This document shows, piece by piece, positions 1-11,600 of a stretch of DNA of 64,000 nucleotides; the first letter of the stretch is position 1, and each line of letters begins with the position of its first letter. The notes beneath the pieces were generated by a model. That model did no database searches. It worked only from the letters and a program-made list of their open reading frames with translations, and was not told where the DNA came from. Where the stretch lies: assembly GCA_964036195.1 (NCBI GenBank), contig OZ038460.1:4343504-4407503 (forward strand), read 5' to 3'. Source of the DNA: Sphaerolaimus hirsutus. Lineage: Eukaryota; Nematoda; Chromadorea; Monhysterida; Sphaerolaimidae. The position numbers and the translations under genes were made by a program.

Positions 1-446
1 AAACGGGATTGACTTTTCGGGTTCGGGATCGGGATTCACTTTTTGAGATTTCGGGATCGTGATTGGGGTTTCGAGATAGGGATTGGTATTTTGAGATTTC
101 GGGATCGGGATTGGCCGGGATTGGGGTCTGGGGATAGAGATTTTCGTCACTGTTCTGGCATTCACAGTTGTTCATAAAGGTCTCAAAACACTGTTGGATG
201 CCAGAAAAGTGACATAAAATGGACGCTGGGGGTTTGCGTTCACATTTTTGCACGCAAAAATGACGTTTTTTTCACTTTTTATAATTTCCACTATTTTTTC
301 CGTGATCGGGATCCCGGACTTGGGAGATTCTCGGGATCGGGATTGGTATTTTTGGATTTAGGGATCGGGATTGGTGTTTCGGGATCGGGACTGCTAAATC
401 CCGGAATTTCACGGGATCCGGGATCGGGATCCGTTTGAACCCTACA
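1..446. mobile_element. hAT-like element with GGGATC-word interior (left end cut by window)
   Basis: Begins within AAACGGGATTGACTTTTCGG and ends TCCGTTTGAACCCTA, the same termini as the complete copy at 50606-50988. Interior is repeated GGGATC/GGGATTGG words in both orientations. It lies in the ribophorin I intron before 517. Confidence 0.8.
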
Positions 447-516
447 CTTGACATGCTGGGATTGGGCGCTGGGACTGGACACGTCAAATTCAAAAACAGT
501 TATTTACATTTTACAG

Positions 517-3420
517 CAACATCAAAGTGGACACTCCTTACAAGATGAAACGTCTGCCCGATGAAAAGCATTACACTTTTCTGGATTATGCCGGCCGACC
601 AGTAATTACGCTGGAAAATGAAAATGTGGTAGAGAAACATATACAAAACTTTGCGGTATGTTGGGATAGTGACAAAAGTTGATCGATTTGGTCACTTATA
701 TTTTGCATATGCAAAATTAATTGTATTAATGAGCCCGCACACACACTAGTTCACATTTCAAATAAATCTCATCTCATCATTTCACTAGTTCTCATCAAAT
801 ACAATCAACTGAATCTCAACTAAGTAACACTGAAAATTTTTAAAGCATCACACTTAACAGAAACAATGAAAATTAAGTGTCACGATATAAAATTTACTAT
901 ACTCTATCGCATAGGAAAGTTGAAATCACATAATTTACCAAAATTTAGTCGACACTAATTGTAATGTCAAATAGTGTGTGTGGGCCCAATCTTCGAAACC
1001 GCACTGTTAATTTGCTGATTGTGATTAAAACAGGAAGCTAAAAAAGTATTCTTTGTGTAAAAATGTCACCGGTATAAAAATGGTTCCCACCGTTCCATCT
1101 CTTTTCAAATTCTAATCTGCACATGCAAATATGTACTTCTCTACACCTTTTCAATTGTCGATTCTATTTGCAGGTGTTCTACGATTTCGATCGTGCCACT
1201 ATGCTGTACGAGCCCCTGATGGTTGTGGGCGCCCTCTATTTGGTTTTCCTGACCGTGATAATTCTCGTCCGCTTGGATTTCACCATAGCGAAGGTTTGTG
1301 GTGTCAATGGTCCGGAGATTTGGCACACCGGAAACGAGATTGCACCGAAAATTGCAGATTTGCAGTGAATTGGCACTGTTCCAGTCGCAACGTTTATTAG
1401 CGCGCTAATTAAGATAAAAAAGTTACCAAAAAAATTGCTAGAAATTATGCACTCAAACTTTTAGCAGCGATAACCTCTGCATCATATTACCAAAATAACA
1501 ACAATTTCTGATTGTTGGAACGTGGCCAACATGGGCACTCAATGGCTGTGTCTGAACATCATGAAGTCGCCTGCGTAAACACATTTCTAGTTTCCCAATA
1601 AGTCGTTTACCCCCCCCCCCCCAAATAAAACCCAAAAACCTGGCACCCTGCCAACCCCCCCCCCCCCTCAGGACGAACTAGCCGAATCCCGCGCCAAAGT
1701 GCAAGGTCTAGTGGAACGCTGCACCCAGCTGCACCTGTCGCGCGCGGCCGCCTACGAGAGGTGGCTAGATGCCGTTCATAAATACAGGGAGAATAAGGAC
1801 TCTGGGTCACTGCAGGCTAAGAGGAAGAAATGCGATGGGGAGGCTAAAGTCGCCGCTAATCAGGTTGGTTCGGGGGGCAGTTACGGAGCCTGTAAAATGT
1901 GAAATGTCATGTAAAAGACCCTGCAAAATGTCATGTAAAAGACCGTGTCAAATGTCATGTAAAATTCCCTGGTAAATGGTAAACGCGACTGGCACCATTG
2001 GTTTTGAACGTGTGGGCCGGGCTTTTAGATAGAAAGTAAATCACTTCTCATCGCGGATAGCTGAAACTTTTGGGGATGGGGTTCACGACGTTTCAGTATA
2101 CAGTCTTTTTAAATTGTGTTAAAGTGGAAAATGAGAAAAATCCCAAGAATTGGGGAAATGAGGCAAAAAATATTTTTATTATCCTACATACATAAATATA
2201 GTTAAAAGTAGCTTAAAATAGGCAATGAGCCGCATGAACAATTGATTTTGAAGGTGAAAATTAGCGAAAGGGTATGAAAATTTTGAGAAAGAGTTGTGCC
2301 AAATTTTCATAGAAATCGCTCCAGAAAGCTAGATAACTGGCCGATTTGGGGGGGGGGGTCAGTGCATAGGCGCGAACAAAAATTACACGGGATAGATAGT
2401 GCTGAAGCGTTGGGGGACCCCCTACTTGCACCACTCAAGGTATTTGATTTTAAATTTTTTTTTTTAAAAACAACAGTTTCTCTTATTCTCGTAGATTGGT
2501 GATCTGCTAGCTGAGATCAAGGCCGATAGCCCCGAGTGCGCGGAGAAGGTTAATTGAAAGCCGATATTTTCGTATCGTTGTAACTTGTAAATTAAATTAA
2601 AGTAAAGTTAAAGTAATTTAAAGTAAAGTTAAAGTAATTTAATGTAAAGTAAACTGAAAGGTAAATCAATTATGAAATGTAAAATGTCAAACTTGGAAAG
2701 TCAAACTAAAATTCATTGCCCCCCTCACGTGGGTTTGTAATTAATTGTCCCCCTCACAAAATGAATAACAATCGCCACCAATTTCTCTATCACATTCTAT
2801 TTCATCAAAATAAATATTTGTCGCGTTTTTCAGCTGAGCGAGGTGCAGCGCGTGGACAAGACCCTGTACGATTTGATGTCCAAATTCCACACGGACTGTG
2901 AGCGACACGTCGCCGGCAAAATGCAGGTGCGCGCGAATAAAGTTTTTTGTTTTGATTACTTATGATGTTTTATTGCTGATTTGAAATGTTTGCATTGGTA
3001 ATACTAGCGCAAGATTTTAGGTTCATTTTTTGACGGTTCAGTGTGGTGTAAATATTTGTATTTGATACAATATCAGTGCCATTCTTCGACAGTTTGAATG
3101 TGCGGCTTTGAATGCTTACCTAGTCCGATGATCATAAACAAATTTTGATAAATTTTAGAAAATTGGATGTGCCTAATAGGGTGCCAAAAAGGTTTTAATG
3201 GCCGTGTATTTTTAAAAAAATTACAAACATTTAAAAAAATAAAACCGTTTAAAAAACGTAGTCTCTCGAAGGTAAAAACCATCTCTAGTACCTAACACAC
3301 AAATGTCAAAACGCCCGCGTGCCCTCGCAGAAGAGCGCCTTCGTGGATGCGGAAAAACACTTCCGTGCCAAATATGAAGAGTGCCGCGAGAAAATGGACA
3401 ATATTGTCTACGCGCTTTGA
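517..3420 (+). CDS. RPN1: Ribophorin I (oligosaccharyltransferase subunit 1), C-terminal part
   Basis: Subunit of the ER oligosaccharyltransferase that transfers glycan to Asn on nascent proteins. Six coding exons: 517-655, 1174-1293, 1672-1863, 2495-2548, 2834-2926, 3331-3420. Every join is phase 0 with GT/AG borders, and the exons give 228 residues to the TGA at 3418-3420. The first exon encodes the luminal stretch with YKMKRLPDEKHYTFLDYAGR. The second holds VFYDFDRATMLYEPLM, then one hydrophobic membrane segment (about 22 residues) ending VRLDF, as in animal ribophorin I. The remaining exons encode the charged, helical cytosolic tail, including VAGKMQ and the end DNIVYAL, aligned in order with the vertebrate tail as I remember it. 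Exons for the large N-terminal luminal domain lie before the window. Introns are 54-bp-exon scale and short; intron 3 holds a CAGGTGCCAGT-type element (1872-2005). The acceptor before 1672 is preceded by long C runs. I am confident of the family; the exact exon borders rest on phase and consensus only. Confidence 0.95.
731..987. mobile_element. CACACACTAGTT-ended inverted-repeat element
   Basis: Left end GAGCCCGCACACACACTAGT, right end ATAGTGTGTGTGGGCCC are inverted. The interior is AT-rich with no coding potential. It occupies most of the ribophorin I intron 656-1173. Confidence 0.65.
1872..2005. mobile_element. CAGGTGCCAGT-family element just after a splice donor
   Basis: GGGGGGCAGTTACGGAGCCT and TGTAAAATG start 8 bp after the donor of the ribophorin I exon 1672-1863. 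Repeats of ATGTCATGTAAAA follow, and the right end is GACTGGCACC. Confidence 0.6.
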
Positions 3421-5910
3421 AAATGTCATTCACTGCCTGCAGTGAGTACATCGGATGATAATTACATAGGTTGTGTTGTTCTTTCTGTTTTACTCCATTT
3501 TTGGTGGGGCGACTTGTTTTTTTTTCGATGAATATTTATTTTGTAAGTGGGTGTTTCGTATAGGGCACATCTTTTTAGGGATTTTCGAGACTGGAATTTA
3601 TTGAATCGTCATTTTTGGGATACGGATGTCCATTCCTACACGAGTTAGCTTTTCTGCTGCATTGTATTTATGTAGCTCGTTTTTGTTGGTTCATTGCATT
3701 TTTTTTGTTTGTGTTGTGTTTTACTGGGGCCTCCTTACTGATTGGCCGTTTTCCAAGGGTCTTAAGGCAATGTGTGTTGTAATATTTATGGGCTACATAG
3801 TAAACAAATTGTGTCTTATGTTCATGTCATAAATACTCTAAATAAGATTGGTATCTAATGATTTTGGTTTTTAGTAGTGAAGGTCTACTAATTGGTGAAC
3901 TTGTTCGAAAAGATCATAAAATATACAATTTCAAATTTCAAGTTTATTTATAATTTTTTACCGTAATGTTTGCCAATAAATACAACAAAACCAATGCAAA
4001 CTTACCCTATGTATTTACAACTGTCAATGTGAAGTGTCTCATGCGTGCGAAGTGTGCGTGCAAAAAAATTGCAAGTATCGAGAGAATCTGAACTAACATA
4101 TTCAACTGCCTTCAAACGGTTCCGATATTGTTGTTTTTAAAAACGAACGACAGTTTTGTGTATAAAAACGGGTGTTTTAAAAACTCCTGCCGTCTCTGGT
4201 GCACATCCATTAGGTTTTTCCTCGAGTTTTGCCATTCAGATTCTGGGAAACAAATAGACAACTGACAAACAGTTTCACATTTTTCATCGACAATCAGGGG
4301 CCGTTGGCAAGGCACACACTAGTAGATTGTAATTAAAATTCGAAAACCCAAAAAGCCTACGCACATCAGTTGACAACGACACCAAGTGTCAACTGGTTCC
4401 GATCCCAATTCAAGGCTTCGTGCCCGGCCTTGCACATCTTACCATAATATTTTTTTCAACACTACCGCTTCATTTGCAACATAGATTCAACATTTCTGCA
4501 TTTCAACGTTGTTCGTCGGAATTGGAATCGGAACCAGTTGACATTTGGTGGTTTTTTCTTTCAACTATGTGTATGTCATATACCGTAGATACCAGCGTAG
4601 ATTAGAGTTGACGGAAATTGGGTGTACCTTAATTTCGATTTCAGATGGGATATGGTAGATTTCATTGTAAGGTGTGCCGACGATCAACTTCACCCTTGTA
4701 AATCGTATCCACATTCTTTTTAACCCATTTTTTATTGTGAAATTGATACAAACAACATATGCAAAGACCAAAAGTGAAATGAAGACAACATTTTGGATGT
4801 TGTAGTGAAATATGAAAATGCACCAAAATGAAAGTGTATCACCCTGAAAAAAATAAATATAGTGAAAGTACAAATATGAATATAACGGACTTTTCGCTAT
4901 GCATTTTTATGTAATGAAGCAAGAAAACGAAGCCATGGCGCTTTTCCATCACTAGATCCGTCCGTTCAAATTGAATTAAAATAAGACATCGGTTGCTACA
5001 AAATTGTATATAGTGAAAAGTCTGTCGACTTAACAGTGTATCACACGAAAAACTACTGTTAAATTTAGTGCCTATATTATAATACTACGTGAATCAGAAA
5101 GTCGTTTTTCAAATGTAAATACACCTACAAAAAATAAATATTTTCCATCACAGAAGGGCACCCGGTAAGTCCAATTCAGTCAAAGTACAGTTTAACAGTG
5201 GAAATTTATTTGGGTGTTACAGAAAGTGATCTACCGTATTTCCTCGAAATATACCCACGTCGTTCATTTTGTTGGTCACTGACCCTGGGATATCTAAGAG
5301 GGGGTTTAAATTGAGGAAACACTGTAGATGGAAAACTCCTTAGTGAGTTGGCAGGCTGCCAGTGCCGGATCAGGGGAAATTTCTGTATCAATGTTCAGTA
5401 ATTTACCTCAATTGTAAATTGTTCGCCTATAGCAGCAGATACTTTTTTTGTCTAGATTGCCTATCACCAGAAGCAAAATACAAAGACATTTGAACATATG
5501 TAGGTGGTTTTATTTAATGTAATGTTCATTGGATTATGGTAGTTTCAATTATCTCATTTTGTTAGAACATAACACCCCCTCTATGGCTTCTAACGCCTAT
5601 GTATTCTGTTCCTGGTGACATGACATTGACCAACCAGCAGTAAAAAAGTAATAAATAGCCAATGCTCTAGTTGAAATGCTTGCACTGACAGTTTGCGGAG
5701 CCACTGAGTCTATAAAGTTTTGTGTGTAAATGATTTACTTAAGGCACATTAAAATCTTCAATGGTCAGGATTTTTTCAGACAGGATTTTTCTTTTCACAG
5801 GATCTAAACGTTTGACCTCCAGACGGGGTGTTAAGCTGAAAATGATCTTGTGGGTAGGTTCATGGGATCGACAATTTTGCTCTTTTCTAGGTGGAGGCAA
5901 AAAGGGAGGA

Positions 5911-5951
5911 CACACTACACTTTGATCTTAGCCAAAAGGCCGAGAAGCGAT
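5911..5951 (-). pseudogene. Truncated U2 snRNA 5' fragment
   Basis: The minus strand from 5951 reads ATCGCTTCTCGGCC, TTTTGGCTAAGATCAAAG and TGTAGT, the first ~37 nt of U2 snRNA including the branch-point-pairing GTAGT. The match then stops: GTGTCCTCCC follows instead of the U2 stem IIa/Sm region. No downstream U2 body or Sm site is visible, so this is a fragment rather than a working gene. Confidence 0.8.
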
Positions 5952-6867
5952 AAAACTGGGCAAAATATGTTGCATGAAGACATACAACTCATTAAAAGGG
6001 AAAGGTCAGATTTATGGTAAATTTTTTAAATGATTTTGAGTGAACTTTTCTGAATATCTGCTCAAGACGGGTAGATATCCAGGAGAGGGGTTCAGAGACA
6101 AAATGTTTGCCTGAACTTTATTAGATAGCTGCTATCCCGGATCTATGATAGAGGGGTAATAGATGAAGCATTTTGGTGTACCCCCATAGGACACCCTTTT
6201 TTCACGGATATGAAAAAGGTTTTATGGGTAAATCTCAATCATAGTGTGCTTCAAAGATGATTATTTAAGTAAATCATTCACTCACTTGGTTTAGACGGCT
6301 TTAAAGCCCCATAAATCAAGAATGAGTGCCAGATCAGCCTTGAGCCAAAGGGGGCGTGGCTTATTTGCAATAATTTTGGGGGACATAATTATGTAGGATG
6401 TCAAAATAAATTTTGATTGAAAATAATAAGAAAAAATTTCAAATAAGGATGATTAAAGTTTTCAGACGTCGCAAATCAGAGAGGTGACAAAATTTCGCGT
6501 TGTAAATCAGGAAAATGACATACAAAAAGTGCAAAAATTTTGCTTTAAAATATTGAATCAGGTGGAGCACAATTTTAATATCAATGAATTCACAATGGAC
6601 TCAGCTAATTAAATATCAAACATGGCTGCTAGCTACCATCTACAGGAAAAAAATTACTGACACAGGGGTACAGCTACTTAAACTGCCCATCTGAGAGCTA
6701 AATATATTTACTATTTTTGATTGAATGTTACCTGGCAATGATTCTTGATTTATGGAATTCAACTGCATTCACCTAATACCAGAAGACTTTCTTAGCATGA
6801 CCTTTCTAACACACTAAATAAATACATCTGCAAATAAACCCGATTTCTGAAATGAGATCGTCACGTC

Positions 6868-7006
6868 TAGTAATGTAAAAGCGCCACGGCGCTGGCGCGA
6901 GTGCCAGAGAGCAAAAAGTCCCATGGCGCTTTTGGCGCCATTTTGCTGTGGCGCTATTGGCGCTGGGCAGGAAAAACGCCATTGCCTGGCGGCTTTTACA
7001 CCACTA
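6868..7006. mobile_element. GCGCC-word hAT-like element
   Basis: Ends TAGTAATGTAAAAGCGCC and GGCTTTTACACCACTA are inverted. The 139-bp interior is built of GGCGCCA words in both orientations. Same family as 8093, 47265, 55935 and 58972. Confidence 0.75.
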
Positions 7007-8092
7007 GTTACACTCAATTATCGCCCAGTATTTATTTTTCAACCACAGGAAAGGCATTCTGAAATGAAAGTATTAAAAAAAAACAAGACTAAAATATCGC
7101 ATGCGTGGCAAATAAACCCCATCTAGAAAAATCTAGAACGAAAAAGTGATTTCCTATTCTGGACATTCAGAAGAGAAACACCCAATCTAGGAGTAACACT
7201 GAAAACCATATAACTAAGCTTAAGTTATTGGGTGGGCGCTTCCCGGGGCAGATAAACACATAAACCACCGAAAATATGGTCTGACATACCAAAATTGTGA
7301 GATTGAAAATCGAAGGCTGTAAATAAATGTGATAATTTATCTGGGACACTCCCAACTACTAGACCCTGTAGAATGTTAAATGAAATGTAAATAAATATCT
7401 TTTTTTTAATCAATCCTAAAAATAAACACTTGTATAAAAAAATATAAACATTTACCAGAAATCTTAGTATTTTAACAACTGTGGTAAATTTTTACATTCA
7501 AGGACAATATCCATCATATGAGTATTATTAGGGGAAAAATGTATAATTGGGAAATATTTATGTTTCAGGATACACATAATTGCAATATCTTAGGATAGAA
7601 AGTTTTGGGCCTGTGAACTCCCAGAGTCCTAGTAAAAAGTACACGCTGGTATATCTCAAAAAATGTCTGACAACAAACTTTTGGGCTTTCAACTTTCGTT
7701 TTTCGTGAAAATTTAAGATTTGTTGTGGCCGTGTAAACGCTGGTAAGTTGGTCAAATAGAAAAGAATGCAAAGCTTATATAGGTAGGTAAATACCATAGA
7801 TAGTGATTACCTTGATACGTAGTAATTATTTTTACACAGTTGTTTGTGTGACTGCACTTTCTTGTAAAATCCATTTTCGAGTAATTCCACCGTGCAACGT
7901 AGATGTGCGAAATAAAATCCTCGAGTAAGCCAACCGTCCCAGCTAAGTGCAGTATACATCCGTGGCATTTAAAAAACCCGAATCCACCTGTAGGCACAAT
8001 TTGTTCCATTCGAAACGTTCCTAAAGAAAACTGTGAAGCTGCGTTTACAGCTAATAAGATTGATACAATAAAAAATGATTTTTTATTGCTTC

Positions 8093-8218
8093 TAGTGATG
8101 GAATGGCGCCAAAGGGCGCCGCGCCATGGCGCCATTGGCGCTTTTATTCTGTGGCGTTCTGTTTCTGAATGGCGCCATTGGCGCTTTGTGCCCTTTTTCT
8201 GGCGCTTTTCCATCACTG
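8093..8218. mobile_element. GCGCC-word hAT-like element
   Basis: Ends TAGTGATGGAATGGCGCC and GGCGCTTTTCCATCACTG; interior of repeated ATGGCGCCATTGGCGC words. Situated 3' of the psq gene stop. Confidence 0.8.
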
Positions 8219-8616
8219 AGTGTTTTGGATAAGATGTAGTTGTTAAGTGTCTTACTTTAGTCAAACTAATGTAAAATGTAAATATTTTTTAAATGCACTC
8301 ACTCCTCGAATACATAAAATGTCACAATTTTTTTACTTGGACTATTTTTACTTGGACTATTTTTACTTAAAAGTAAAGTAGTACTTTTCACCGATGAAAA
8401 CGTAAAAGGAAGTACTTTTCTCATTTTTACTCGTAAAATAAAAACGGAAAATATAAAATAAACGTAAAATGATCTTTTTCAGAAAAACGTAGAACTGAGT
8501 AACTGAAACTGAGACCTTCAACAACGTGTTGTTTACTCAGTCCAAATCATTTTTTGCATTTACACCTCCAGCTGTAAACTCAACTTTTCAAAATCGTTCC
8601 GCATCTTAAAGCACAT

Positions 8617-11600
8617 TCACGGCACCTCAAAGTGCGTGGCCATTTCGGCGCCGTAGTGGCGCTGCTTTTTTCGGGCGAACTGCTTGAGCCTGTACTGGAT
8701 GGTGGCGCGCGGCACGTTGTACGACCTGGCCGCCCTGCGGTGCGATTTAATTGACCCCGTGTCCGGTTTGAACTACGGTTCAAACGAGACCAGATTTTCG
8801 GACCGGGACCGGGACCAGAAGTTTTCTAATGTCGGGACCGGGACCGGAAGAGGCTTTTTTCAAATGTCTGGACCGGGACGGGACTGGGACTGGGTGTCGG
8901 GACCGGGACCAGGACCACCCCAGTCCCAACTTTTCGCCAAACCATGTACCGGTACCGGGACCGCGGTTCCGTTTGAAACCTAGTTTGAACCCATCGAACT
9001 AATACCCTGGTCATATATACAAGTTTTAAAAAAGGTTGCTGAAAAGTGCCTCGATTTTGTATCACACCCGGTTGGTTTACACGAAGAAGTGGGGTTAGTC
9101 CCTAGAGGATTTTTCAAGTGGACGTTTTTTGCCGCTCACAATAATCCAAGGGCAACGATGGGTGAGTTCTCAAAATAAAAACACTTTCTGTATTTTAAGT
9201 TTTTCAAAAATGAATATCTGTGTTTTGAGTTTTTTTCACAAAAAAAACTTGAGTTTCTGTGTTTTATTTCTGTGTTTTTTGAAAAAACTTGAGTTTTTAT
9301 CAAAAAACTCAAGTTTTTTGATAAAAACTCAAGTTTTTTAGTAAAAACTCAAGTTTTTTAGTAAAAACTCAAGTTTTTTGATAAAAACTCAAGTTTTTTG
9401 GGTAAAAATTCAAGTTGTCCTACAAAAAGTAGCATTTCACAGCATTTTACTGTTGAAACAGTGGTTTTCTTATCAAATATTGGTTTTGCATATGTTTTGT
9501 CGTGTATTGGAAAATTTTCATAAGTTCACTGGAGGTAGTTCCAAATTGGTGACCAATACCTTTGACAGCTTGGGAGGTGAGGAGCCCTCAGCTCAATTGT
9601 GTGAGCTAGCAGACCCTGGTGGACACTCCTCAACACCTCAATCACAGTTAGCATTGAAAAAATCTCTGGGAGATTTATATTTAAAAAATCTCAGAAAATC
9701 TCAGAAAATATAAGATTTTCTAAGATTTATATTTGTTCCATGATTTTCCAGAGAGATTTAATTATATTTTCTCCTGATTGAGAAAATCTCTCGAGAAAAT
9801 CTCTCTATATTTTCCCATTTTCACATTCACTAGTTGGCAATTCACTAGTTCATGTGCTTTTTTACCAAGTTTCATCTATTTTTAACCATATATTTGCTTA
9901 TATACCCATTTTTGGCTATTTTGCCCCTATTGGTAGTTTTCCCTCTCCTTTTTCTGTTCTCTGTTCCAGCCAATAAAAAGTTATCTGAAATGCATTTTCT
10001 GTACTCAAGTACTTTCAAGAAGTATACATAGAGTACTGGTACTTTTTCAGCTGAAATTTAGATGTATTTACTTAGTACTCAAGTATATGTATTTTTGCGT
10101 AAACGTAAATAAGTTTTAACCCCTGAACCATACTGAAGCCCTGCAGTCCCATGAAGACCCAGTGCTTAGTGTGGGGCTGTACCTAAGCACCGGGTCATTG
10201 GCACTGGATGTTGCTACTTGTACAATGGGTAAACTTATGCACTGGGTTCTAGCCGTTTTAACAACCAAAGAGTTGACAGCATGCTTTGGAAATATAGTTA
10301 CCAAATTTTGGTGAAAAAGTCTGTGGGGATCATCACACGTGAAAGTAATGTATTCTAAATACTATGACGAAAAATGTGCCTAAACCATATTTTTGTTCAT
10401 TATTCAGATACTAAATACATGGTAGTACAAAGTGTGCCATCAGTAGACAATATGCTGTTATAATATGAAATTGTGAATGAAAAGGTTAAACAACACATAG
10501 TGTGCTTAATATCTACCTACTCTCAATGGTTCAAACACCTTGAAATGTCAATTTAATCATACTTTAAGCGGAGAGATTTTATGAGATTTTTTTGAACTGC
10601 AAGAGATTTTCTCAGAGATTTAATTATATTTTCGAAAATGACCCAAGATATTCAATTATATTTTTTTCTTGAGAGATTTTCTGAGATAATATTTTATTAT
10701 ATTTTCTCAAAATCTGTCGTTTTTTTCAATGCTAATCACAGTGCCTGATATTGTTGAAACCACCAGGAGATGCGGACACCATTATTTTTTGGATACTTAT
10801 TTCATGGTTAAACTTGGATACTATGTACATATTAACACACTATACATACATGCATACCTTATGTATGCACATACACACATTGTTCAGTTCAAATCTTATG
10901 CCTTCTATTGCTTGGATAAAAAACTCAAAAAACATTGCCATATTTTCTGTGTTTCCGTGTTTCCGTGTTCTCCAAAAAAGAACTCATTTGAGTTTCCATG
11001 TTTTTCAAAATTGTTGAGTTTCCGTGTTTCTGTGTTTAACAAAAACACGGAAACTCAATGAGTTTCCGTATTGAATATGTGTGTTTTTGCCATCGTTGTC
11101 CAAGGGGCACTTATTCGCAGTACAGTAACCCGGCTGTACAGAAACCCGCCACTACAGTAACCCAGCGCACATGTTGACGCCCATGCCGCCCTTGGTGACG
11201 GCGGACACGGCCTGCTTCAGCGCCAGCGGCCCGTAGCGACGGTAGCGGCCCCGCTGTACGCCCTTGCTTTCCATCGCGCCCCCTGCGAGCGAGTGGGTAG
11301 TTTTGGGTTGATCGATAGTTTTTGGGTAGTTTTTTTGTGGATGATTTTTTGGAGATGCAAGATTATGGAGAAGGGAAATATATTTTATCTTTTGTGTTAA
11401 ATGATAAAAAACGAATACCTATATTTATTTAGGGTTTTACCGAGACCATGATTATATCAACATGAAATGGATTTTAAAGATTGTATTTCCACATTTTATA
11501 TGAATTTTGAGCCAAAAATATTTTTTTTAAATGACAATTTGAATTTTAAAATTTCTTTAGAAATTTTTTTTTGTTCCAGTGGTGCAATAAAAATATGAAA

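Larger units (their letters stand above)
3421..8616. other. Spacer between convergent RPN1 and psq genes
   Basis: No protein gene is supported here. It contains degraded inverted-repeat ends (for example AGTTGACAACGACACC at about 4368 and its partner near 4535; GCGCTTTTCCATCACTAG at about 4938), a partial CCGTATTTCCTCGAAATA end at 5234, the U2 fragment, two GCGCC-word elements, and runs of TTTTACTTGGAC-type simple sequence at 8330-8500. AATAAA at 3975 could serve RPN1, unproven. Confidence 0.6.

Noticed and set aside
7752-8264. 170-codon open frame on the minus strand
   Set aside because: Runs through the GCGCC-word element at 8093-8218, with no homology recognised and no splice context.
8780-8960. 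GGGACC arrays as telomere-like or G-quadruplex regulatory repeats
   Set aside because: Bounded by inverted ends and an 8-bp duplication, so the mobile-element explanation suffices.
9290-9420. CRISPR-like regular repeats (ACTCAAGTTTTTTG units)
   Set aside because: Spacers are 4-7 bases of the same low-complexity word, and the genome is eukaryotic.
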